Shown here piece after piece: positions 1-5,305 of a DNA stretch of 6,006 nt; position 1 is the first letter of the stretch, and the number at the start of each line of letters is the position of its first letter. Source of the stretch: Bacteroidales bacterium UBA2716. GTDB taxonomy: Bacteria > Bacteroidota > Bacteroidia > Bacteroidales > UBA932. The stretch lies in the NCBI GenBank assembly GCA_002354005.1, contig DEKS01000083.1, positions 1-6,006 of the forward strand, in the 5' to 3' direction. The notes under the pieces are model-generated. The model did not search any database and had not been told where the DNA came from. It saw nothing but the letters and a program-made list of their open reading frames with translations. The translations under genes were made by a program, and so were the position numbers.

Positions 1-131
1 GGAGCGCCCTAATCTGGGAGATAGAGACCTTTGCCGCGATTGCAAAAAAAACGTCCCCAGAGGCCATTCCGGATGCAAACGTGGCTGGGCGTACCCGGGG
101 AAGGGCCCGTAGCAAGAATGCAGATTATCCA
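1..131. other. Left-edge stretch with no assignable gene
   Basis: No gene can be assigned with confidence. On the plus strand, one frame is open from base 2 to a TAG at 110-112 and encodes a CRDC-then-HSGC pattern, but it has no start in the window and unremarkable codon use. Another plus frame is open from base 3 and runs into the lipoprotein gene out of frame. On the minus strand, an ATG at 67-65 begins a frame (MASGDVFFAIAAKVSIS...) that stays open to the window edge. It is preceded by CACGTTTG (83-76), a five-of-six match to the Bacteroidota -7 element, but no -33 element is visible at the right spacing. A divergent gene starting there is possible but unproven. Confidence 0.3.
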
Positions 132-161
132 TTGCCGTTGGCGCGAATGTTCTTATCTTTA
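132..161 (+). promoter_or_regulatory. Bacteroidota-type promoter of the lipoprotein gene
   Basis: TTG at 132-134, a 19-nt spacer, then TATCTTTA at 154-161. This matches the family pattern TTTG/TTG-N19-TAnnTTTG except for the final base (A for G). If the element spans -11 to -4 as in characterised Bacteroides promoters, transcription starts at about 165. That is one base before the ATG at 166, so the mRNA would be essentially leaderless. Confidence 0.55.
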
Positions 162-165
162 GGGT

Positions 166-1332
166 ATGAAAAGAATTGTGCCCATCCTTATGGCTTTGCT
201 GGTGCTGGCAGCGTGCGCCGGGAAGCAGTCTCCGTCTTATATCGTCCAGGTGTCCCTGGGGCCTTGGCAGAGTGCCGATTATTCCGCCGCGCAAATCATT
301 GCCAGGCTGGATACGGTGGCAAGCATCATCCCCGTGAAGAACGTGATTATCGGCTGGACAGCCCAGCCGGAAATCTACAAGGAGGTGGGGGCGTACCTGC
401 ACGGAAAGGGGATCGGGATGTATCTCTGGCTGCCGGTGTTTGCGGAGACGGAGGGGGTTTGTGACAACACGCCGGCCGTGGACCTGTGGGGCAGGGAGCC
501 GGCCAATTATGACCTGGCGGCGGGGGAGGGCTTCCGTTTCAATTGCCCTTCCAATCCCGCCAATCGGGCCAACGTGGTGGCCGTGTATGACAGCCTTTTT
601 GCCGATTGCGGCTTCGACGGCGCCTTCCTGGACCGCGTGCGTACGCAGTCCTTCGTGGGAGGGGTGAGCGGCGTTCTCAGTTGCGGCTGTCCGCTGTGCC
701 GGGAGCAGTATCTGGCCCAGGGCGTGGATCTGGACGAGGTCCGTGCCGCCTGGGAGCAGGAAGGGGACCGATTCCTCTCCGTGACGGGCTATACGCCGGA
801 GTGCGGCTTCACCTTTGAGAACCCCCTCGCGGCCCGTTTCTTCGCGGCCAAAGGGAAGGTGGTGAGCGGCGCCGTGGCAGCCGTGGCAGACAGCCTCCGC
901 GCGAGGGGCCTGCAAATCGGCCTGGACCTGTATGCGCCGTTTATGGCACCGTTTGTGGGGCAGGATTACACGATTTTATCGGCCCATGCCGATTTTATCA
1001 AGCCCATGCTTTACCGCTGCACGTTTGCGCCTGCGGGGATGGGGTTCGAGTATGACCTGCTCAAGCAGGCCGCGCCGGAGGCTACCGGCTATCCCGTCTT
1101 CGAAATGGACCTGGCCTTCCTGGAATCCCAGCTTCAGGCCATGGAGCCCTATGCCTGCGGCAAGTTCCCCGGCATCGAAATCAATTACCGGGAGGGCGTT
1201 GTCTCGACATCGGCCCCATATGTGCGAGAGTCCCTGGATGCCATCATGGGCCACGGCTTTGACGGCGCCGTCCTCTCCTGGAACATCATGGAAGCCCCCA
1301 AGGCCCATATCGACTGCCTTCATTTTGAATAG
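166..1332 (+). CDS. Lipoprotein with TIM-barrel, glycosidase-like body
   Basis: The 388-residue protein starts MKR, has a hydrophobic segment at residues 4-16 and a lipobox LAAC (14-17), so Cys17 should be lipidated after signal peptidase II cleavage. No acidic residues follow the Cys, so the usual Bacteroidota surface-export signal is not evident and a periplasm-facing location is as likely. The body alternates strands and helices like a (beta/alpha)8 barrel: VKNVIIGW (57-64), GMYLWLPVF (84-92), GFDGAFLDRVR (149-159), LQIGLDLYAPF (249-259), ADFIKPMLYR (275-284), FPGIEIN (334-340) and GFDGAVLSWN (364-373). Asp156, Glu313, Glu338 and Asp366 sit at strand ends where such enzymes keep catalytic acids. 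A CGCPLC cluster (173-178) resembles metal-binding or disulphide insertions of some barrel glycosidases. I infer a putative polysaccharide-acting hydrolase; family and substrate are unknown. The ATG at 166 is supported by the signal peptide. The gene ends in tandem stops TAG TGA. Confidence 0.85.
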   Translation: MKRIVPILMALLVLAACAGKQSPSYIVQVSLGPWQSADYSAAQIIARLDTVASIIPVKNVIIGWTAQPEIYKEVGAYLHGKGIGMYLWLPVFAETEGVCDNTPAVDLWGREPANYDLAAGEGFRFNCPSNPANRANVVAVYDSLFADCGFDGAFLDRVRTQSFVGGVSGVLSCGCPLCREQYLAQGVDLDEVRAAWEQEGDRFLSVTGYTPECGFTFENPLAARFFAAKGKVVSGAVAAVADSLRARGLQIGLDLYAPFMAPFVGQDYTILSAHADFIKPMLYRCTFAPAGMGFEYDLLKQAAPEATGYPVFEMDLAFLESQLQAMEPYACGKFPGIEINYREGVVSTSAPYVRESLDAIMGHGFDGAVLSWNIMEAPKAHIDCLHFE

Positions 1333-1392
1333 TGAACCGGTGCCCGTGGAGGTCCAAAGCACACTTATGCACCCGCGGCAACGCCGGCAGGT

Positions 1393-1479
1393 GCGGTTAT
1401 GGGTCCCAAGAGTGGGACGATGACAGCGAAAACGGCCCTAGATGCGGTCATAGGTACAAAGACGGGGACGATAGCAGCG
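1393..1479 (+). repeat. Two imperfect 36-bp direct repeats, 51-bp period
   Basis: Units 1393-1428 and 1444-1479 agree at 28 of 36 positions with no gaps. Read in the lipoprotein frame they encode AVMGPKSGTMTA and AVIGTKTGTIAA, and five of the eight mismatches fall in third codon positions. A much weaker third unit may begin at 1342, with GPK at the matching place. This could be a remnant of a repetitive coding sequence or a non-coding dispersed repeat. The period of 51 keeps the reading frame. Confidence 0.6.
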
Positions 1480-1527
1480 GTCGAGGGCGGGAGTACTACT
1501 AAAGCCCGGGAGCCGCGGGGGGGGTGA

Positions 1528-1542
1528 GGGGGCAGCGCCCCC
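1528..1542. other. Strong G/C hairpin
   Basis: GGGGGC (1528-1533) pairs with GCCCCC (1537-1542) around a 3-nt loop. The six G-C pairs are very stable, but no T-run follows on either strand, so a classical intrinsic terminator is not shown. It could act as a backup stop between the convergent lipoprotein and tRNA transcripts, or be part of a dispersed palindromic repeat. Confidence 0.4.
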
Positions 1543-1555
1543 TGTATTAACGCGA

Positions 1556-1587
1556 AAGAGGGCCAAACATTTCTGTTTGACCCTCTT
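1556..1587 (-). terminator. Hairpin terminator of the tRNA-Asp gene
   Basis: A 14-bp inverted repeat with a 4-nt loop lies 3 nt past the tRNA 3' end. Arms are 1556-1569 and 1574-1587. The only non-Watson-Crick position (1563/1580) is a C/A mismatch in plus-strand RNA but a G-U pair in minus-strand RNA, and the minus-strand loop reads GAAA. Both points say that the structure works on the minus strand. The trailing T-tract is short (CTCTTTCG). Confidence 0.75.
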
Positions 1588-1590
1588 AGG

Positions 1591-1665
1591 CGGTGCGGAC
1601 GAGGCTCGAACTCGCGACCCCCGGCGTGACAGGCCGGTATTCTAAACCGACTGAACTACCGCACC
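1591..1665 (-). tRNA. tRNA-Asp (anticodon GUC)
   Basis: On the minus strand the 75-nt sequence folds into a full cloverleaf. The acceptor stem is GGTGCGG/CCGCACC, the D arm is GTTC/GAAT with the conserved GG in the loop, the anticodon stem is CCGGC/GCCGG with loop CTGTCAC, and the T arm is GCGAG/CTCGT with loop TTCGAGC. The anticodon GTC decodes the Asp codons GAC and GAU, and the discriminator base is G, as expected for tRNA-Asp. The CCA end is not encoded: the bases after the discriminator are CCT, so CCA must be finished by the CCA-adding enzyme, as is common in Bacteroidota. It has its own promoter and terminator. Confidence 0.97.
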
Positions 1666-1696
1666 AAGTTTTCAGTGAACTTCCCTTTCGGGATTG

Positions 1697-1726
1697 CAAA
1701 GGTACGAACAATTTTTGAATTTGCAA
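1697..1726 (-). promoter_or_regulatory. Promoter of tRNA-Asp
   Basis: On the minus strand, TTG (1726-1724), 19 nt, then TACCTTTG (1704-1697), an exact match to the Bacteroidota TAnnTTTG -7 element. The predicted start is at about 1693, giving a 5' leader of about 28 nt that RNase P would remove. It lies back-to-back with the plus-strand promoter at 1767-1796. Confidence 0.75.
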
Positions 1727-1766
1727 GGGGTTCTTCAAAAATTTTTAAGATATTTTTATTTTTCAT

Positions 1767-1796
1767 CTTGTAGCGCCAAAAAAAGTGGTATCTTTG
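1767..1796 (+). promoter_or_regulatory. Promoter of the UpxY/NusG-like gene
   Basis: CTTG (1767-1770), 18 nt, then TATCTTTG (1789-1796), an exact match to TAnnTTTG. The predicted start is at about 1800, giving a 17-nt leader to the ATG at 1817. It sits at the edge of an AT-rich stretch (about 1705-1770) shared with the divergent tRNA promoter. Its position inside the longest possible reading frame rules out the far-upstream ATG at 1694 as the start. Confidence 0.75.
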
Positions 1797-1816
1797 CATT
1801 CCCGAAGACTTGGCCC

Positions 1817-2443
1817 ATGGAAGAAGCACCACAGATGAAATGGTATGCGTTGAAGACTTTCTTCAACAAAGCCTTCGACGTGGAGGACTATCTGAATGCC
1901 CGGGGCATCGACACTTATATTCCCGTTCAAAAAGTACTGCTTAAAGGTATTGCGCATATCCTGGCCCGGAAACGGCTGGCCAAGGCGCCCGAGCACCGGG
2001 ATTCCCGTTACATTGTGGAAGGGGCCCTGATTTATCAGCGCAAGCCGCTGGTTACTTCTCTTCTGTTTGTCCATTGTGCGGAGGAGCAGCTTTCGGAGGT
2101 GGATGCGTATATGAAGGAACGCGACGCCAATAACAACATGCGCGGGTACATTTATAGTACGTATCAGAGTGGCGAACGGAAGCTCACCTCCATCCCGGAT
2201 AAAGAAATGGCCTGCTTCCGGCTGGTGGTGGACAATGGCTCCAAAGGCCTGGAATTTTTTGCCGGTGACGATATTGCCCGCTATGCGAGCGGAGACCGCG
2301 TCCGCGTAAAAGAGGGCCCGCTGAGGGGCGCAGAAGGGTATATCAAGCGCATCCGCCGGGACCGCCGCCTGCTGGTGGTGATAGAAGGCATTGTCGCCGT
2401 GGCCACCACCTACATTCCTCCGCAGAATCTGGAGAAAATTTAG
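1817..2443 (+). CDS. UpxY-family NusG-like transcription antiterminator
   Basis: The 208-residue protein has the two-domain layout of specialised NusG paralogues. An N-terminal NGN-like domain begins KWYALKTFFNKAFDVEDYLN (8-27), the usual opening, continues through DTYIPVQ (32-38) and reaches KPLVTSLLFVHC (76-87), where housekeeping NusG has its core strand. A C-terminal KOW-like domain follows (about 157-184, ASGDRVRVKEGPLRGAEGYI) and ends IPPQNLEKI. Such proteins bind RNA polymerase and raise elongation through long operons; in Bacteroides the UpxY members serve capsule loci. I chose ATG 1817 because the predicted start of transcription is about 1800; ATG 1835 (202 residues) is possible. 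It lies 15 nt before uvrA and in the same direction, with a glycosyltransferase after that, so it may act on this unit or on a locus beyond the window. Confidence 0.85.
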   Translation: MEEAPQMKWYALKTFFNKAFDVEDYLNARGIDTYIPVQKVLLKGIAHILARKRLAKAPEHRDSRYIVEGALIYQRKPLVTSLLFVHCAEEQLSEVDAYMKERDANNNMRGYIYSTYQSGERKLTSIPDKEMACFRLVVDNGSKGLEFFAGDDIARYASGDRVRVKEGPLRGAEGYIKRIRRDRRLLVVIEGIVAVATTYIPPQNLEKI

Positions 2444-2451
2444 TACCTTTG
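2444..2451 (+). promoter_or_regulatory. Probable -7 element of uvrA
   Basis: TACCTTTG matches TAnnTTTG exactly and directly follows the stop codon of the upstream gene. No good -33 TTG is visible about 19 nt upstream. The predicted start is about 2455, only about 4 nt before the uvrA ATG at 2459. uvrA could therefore be expressed separately from the antiterminator gene on a nearly leaderless mRNA. Confidence 0.5.
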
Positions 2452-2458
2452 TACCGAC

Positions 2459-5305
2459 ATGCCGGTAGAAGGAAACATCATCATTAAAAACGCCCGGGTA
2501 AACAACCTGAAAAACATTACGGTGGAGATCCCCCGTAACCGGCTGGTTGTAATTACAGGCGTGAGCGGCAGCGGAAAAAGTTCCCTGGCTTTTGATACCC
2601 TCTTTGCGGAAGGCCAGCGCCGTTTCGCAGAAAGCCTTTCCTCCTATGCCCGGCAGTTTCTGGGCCGCATGGTAAAACCGGACGTAGATGCCATAGAAGG
2701 CATTCCGCCGGCCATTGCCATCGAGCAAAAGGTGAATATCCGCAACCCGCGTTCCACGGTTGCCACCACCACGGAAATCTACGACTACCTGCGCATCCTG
2801 TTCGCCCGTATTGGCCGTACGTACTCGCCGGTAAGCGGGGAAGAGGTGAAGGCTCATACCGTCAAGGATGTGCTGGAGGCCCTCACGGAAGGGGCGTGGT
2901 ACATTCTGGCGGACCTCCATTGGGACAGCCGCCAGGACCGGGTGGAGCTCATGCTCTCGCTCAAGGAAGAGGGCTTCGGCCGCCTGTTTTCTCCTGCCGA
3001 TGGTACCTTATATGCCATCGAGGACGTCATGCAAATGGATGGCAAGTACCCGGAAGGCCTGTGGCTTCTGGTAGACCGCGTGAAGGTAAAAGGCGCGCTG
3101 GACGATGACCTCCGCACGCGGCTTCATTCCTCCATCCAGACCGCCTTCGACAAGGGCAATGGCGACATGGCCTTGTGGGAGATGCCCGGCTCCGACCGGC
3201 CCTCTCTCATCCGCTTTTCTTCCCGTTTCGAACGTGACGGACTGACGTTCCGCCAGCCGGACGAATACCTCTTCAGCTTTAACTCGCCGCTGGGCGCCTG
3301 CCCGGTGTGCGGCGGCCTGGGCAAGATCGTGGGCGTGAGCGAGGACCTGGTGGTCCCGGACAAGACCAAAAGCATTTACGACGGCGCCATCGCTTGCTGG
3401 CGCGGAGAAAAAATGGGCTGGTTCAAAGACCAGGTGGTAAAGAATGCCGATAAATATGGCATCCCCATCTTCGAACCTTATTGCAAACTCACGGACGCGC
3501 AGAAACGTACGCTGTGGGACGCCCGTTCCACCATGGGCGACGAAAGCACCATTGTGGGCATCAACGAGTTCTTCGAGTGGGTAGAGGCCAACCGTTATAA
3601 GATTCAGTACAAATACATGCTCAGCCGCTATTCCGGCCGCACCACCTGCCACGCCTGTGGCGGCAGCCGGCTGCGGAAAGAGGCCCTGTACGTTAAAATA
3701 GGCGGAAAAACCATCCATGACCTGCTCTCCATGACGGTGGAGGAACTCCTTTCCTGGTTTCGGAACCTTTCTCTTTCGGAATACGAGCTGGGCGTAGCCG
3801 GGAAGGCCATCGAGGAAATCTGCTACCGCCTGCAGTGCATCCAGGACGTGGGGCTTGGGTATCTTACCCTCAGCCGCACCATGAACACCCTCTCCGGCGG
3901 TGAAAGCCAGCGGGTGAACCTGGTAACGGCCCTGGGCAGTTCCCTGGTGGGGTCCATGTACATCCTGGACGAGCCCTCCATCGGCCTGCATCCGCGGGAT
4001 ACGGACCGCCTCATTGCCGTCCTTAAGCGCCTGAGGGACATTGGCAATACGGTGGTGGTGGTGGAGCATGACCCGGAGATTATCCGCGCGGCGGACTGCC
4101 TCATTGACCTTGGGCCCAAGGCCGGCGTGAATGGGGGAGAAGTGGTGTTTCAGGGAGATCCCTCGACTTCGCTCGGGATGACAAACGCTTCGCTCGGGAT
4201 GACAAACGCTTCGCTCGGGATGGCAGAGCGCTCGATCACCCTGCAGTACCTGGCGGGCATCCGCAAGCCGTACGTGCGGGAGAAGAACCCCTGGCACTAT
4301 TCCATCACCGTGCAGGGGGCCATGCAGAATAACCTTAAGGACATTGACGTACAGTTCCCGTTAAACGCATTCACCGTGGTTACGGGCGTTTCCGGCAGCG
4401 GTAAAAGCTCGCTGGTGGGAGACATCCTGTATCCGGCCCTGCACCGGCGCATCAACGAAACCGGAGACCTTCCGGGCACGTTCAAAGGCCTGGCGGGGGA
4501 CCTCAGCCGCATCACGCGCGTGGAATACGTGGACCAGAACCCTATCGGCAAAAGCAGCCGTTCCAACGCCGTCACGTACCTGAAAATCTATGACGATATC
4601 CGCAAGCTCCTGAGCGAGCAGCAATATGCCAAAATCAACGGCTTCACGCCGTCGTATTTCTCCTTCAACCAGGACGGCGGCCGCTGCCCGGAGTGCCAGG
4701 GAGACGGTTTTGTACGGATTGGCATGCAGTTCATGGCCGATGTCACCATGGTGTGCGAAAGCTGCGGCGGCAAGCGTTTCAAGCCGGAAATCCTGGAGGT
4801 GAAGTACCAGGACAAGAATGTGGACGACATCCTGAACATGAGCGTGGAAGAGGCCATTGCCTTCTTTGGCGCGCAAAAGGAGGAAGCCGCCCAAACCATT
4901 GCCGCCAAGTTGCATCCGCTGGTGGACGTGGGGCTTGGCTATATCAAGCTGGGGCAGCCTTCCAGCACCCTTTCCGGCGGCGAGAGCCAGCGCATCAAGC
5001 TGGCCTATTTCCTCTCGCTGGCAGAAGGCGGGCGGGAGCGCATCCTCTTTATCTTTGACGAGCCCACAACGGGCCTCCATTTCTATGACGTGGAAAAGCT
5101 CCTGAAGGCGTTCGATGTCCTTATCGGCAAGGGCCATACCGTCATTGTGGTGGAGCACAACCTGGACGTAATCCGCAGCGCAGACTGGGTGATCGACCTG
5201 GGACCGGACGCCGGAGACCGGGGCGGGGAAGTAGTGTTCGCCGGTACGCCGGAAGACCTTGCCGCCAAGGGGAATACATTTACTGCCAAATACTTACGCG
5301 TATGA
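2459..5305 (+). CDS. uvrA: UvrABC excinuclease subunit A (UvrA)
   Basis: UvrA is the cytoplasmic dimeric ABC-type ATPase that finds bulky DNA lesions and loads UvrB in nucleotide excision repair. The 948-residue protein (E. coli UvrA has 940) carries both ATPase halves intact. Half I has Walker A GVSGSGKSS (34-42), signature LSGGESQR (478-485), Walker B LDEP (503-506) and H-loop His537. Half II has Walker A (643-650), signature (838-845), FDEP (866-869) and His900. The zinc module of half II is complete (Cys743/746/766/769). The first zinc module keeps only CPVC (281-284) and lacks the upstream Cys pair, as I recall for Bacteroidota UvrA; another CHAC lies at 397-400. Residues 568-591 are a repeat-derived insertion at the junction of the halves. 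The start fits the MPVEGNIIIKNARVNNLKNI opening. The stop overlaps the next gene's ATG. Confidence 0.98.
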   Translation: MPVEGNIIIKNARVNNLKNITVEIPRNRLVVITGVSGSGKSSLAFDTLFAEGQRRFAESLSSYARQFLGRMVKPDVDAIEGIPPAIAIEQKVNIRNPRSTVATTTEIYDYLRILFARIGRTYSPVSGEEVKAHTVKDVLEALTEGAWYILADLHWDSRQDRVELMLSLKEEGFGRLFSPADGTLYAIEDVMQMDGKYPEGLWLLVDRVKVKGALDDDLRTRLHSSIQTAFDKGNGDMALWEMPGSDRPSLIRFSSRFERDGLTFRQPDEYLFSFNSPLGACPVCGGLGKIVGVSEDLVVPDKTKSIYDGAIACWRGEKMGWFKDQVVKNADKYGIPIFEPYCKLTDAQKRTLWDARSTMGDESTIVGINEFFEWVEANRYKIQYKYMLSRYSGRTTCHACGGSRLRKEALYVKIGGKTIHDLLSMTVEELLSWFRNLSLSEYELGVAGKAIEEICYRLQCIQDVGLGYLTLSRTMNTLSGGESQRVNLVTALGSSLVGSMYILDEPSIGLHPRDTDRLIAVLKRLRDIGNTVVVVEHDPEIIRAADCLIDLGPKAGVNGGEVVFQGDPSTSLGMTNASLGMTNASLGMAERSITLQYLAGIRKPYVREKNPWHYSITVQGAMQNNLKDIDVQFPLNAFTVVTGVSGSGKSSLVGDILYPALHRRINETGDLPGTFKGLAGDLSRITRVEYVDQNPIGKSSRSNAVTYLKIYDDIRKLLSEQQYAKINGFTPSYFSFNQDGGRCPECQGDGFVRIGMQFMADVTMVCESCGGKRFKPEILEVKYQDKNVDDILNMSVEEAIAFFGAQKEEAAQTIAAKLHPLVDVGLGYIKLGQPSSTLSGGESQRIKLAYFLSLAEGGRERILFIFDEPTTGLHFYDVEKLLKAFDVLIGKGHTVIVVEHNLDVIRSADWVIDLGPDAGDRGGEVVFAGTPEDLAAKGNTFTAKYLRV
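4158..4230 (+). repeat. Interspersed palindromic repeat expanded as 21-bp tandem units inside uvrA
   Basis: An imperfect palindrome (ATCCC at 4158-4162, GGGAT at 4175-4179) opens the array. It overlaps a 21-bp tandem repeat: units 4167-4187 and 4188-4208 are identical, and 4209-4229 matches for the first 14 bases and then decays. Each unit contains CTTCGCTCGGGATG. Because 21 is a multiple of three, uvrA stays in frame and gains PSTSLGMTNASLGMTNASLG plus a few residues (568-591). From memory, the complementary reading (CHPERS..., CATCCCGAGCGAAG) is a short dispersed repeat seen in many bacterial genomes; I cannot verify that here. Confidence 0.85.

Larger units (their letters stand above)
1333..1555. 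other. GC-rich spacer between lipoprotein gene and tRNA terminator
   Basis: This 223-nt spacer has no recognisable gene. It contains a possible stem at 1369-1394 (GCACC/GGTGC enclosing CGGC-AAC-GCCG), which could close the lipoprotein transcript although no T-tract follows. It also holds a 6-bp stem at 1403-1418 (GTCCCA/TGGGAC), the 51-bp direct repeats described separately, a run of eight G at 1517-1524 and a strong G/C hairpin at 1528-1542. The lipoprotein frame stays open after its double stop from 1336 to a TGA at 1525-1527. Confidence 0.6.

Noticed and set aside
73..162. 29-codon plus-strand open frame ending just before the lipoprotein ATG
   Set aside because: It overlaps the predicted promoter of the lipoprotein gene, has no promoter of its own in place and shows no coding signature.
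976..1362. Minus-strand open frame (128 codons) opposite the lipoprotein end
   Set aside because: It is antisense to a continuous lipoprotein frame with a signal peptide and domain-like strands; no independent support.
1694..1816. Upstream extension of the NusG-like gene to ATG 1694
   Set aside because: It would start inside the tRNA-Asp promoter, contains the gene's own TATCTTTG promoter, and encodes a stretch with no match to the NGN-domain opening, which begins at KWYALKTFF.
1763..2920. Minus-strand open frame (385 codons) across the NusG-like gene and the uvrA start
   Set aside because: It is a shadow of two well-supported plus-strand genes and spans their boundary and promoter elements.
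4158..4230. CRISPR array reading of the 21-bp repeats
   Set aside because: The units abut with no spacers, only two to three copies exist, and they are translated within uvrA.
3008..4297. Long minus-strand open frame (429 codons) opposite uvrA
   Set aside because: It is antisense to an unmistakable UvrA; long antisense frames are expected in GC-rich genes with biased third positions. Its CHPERS repeats are just the reverse reading of the 21-bp array.
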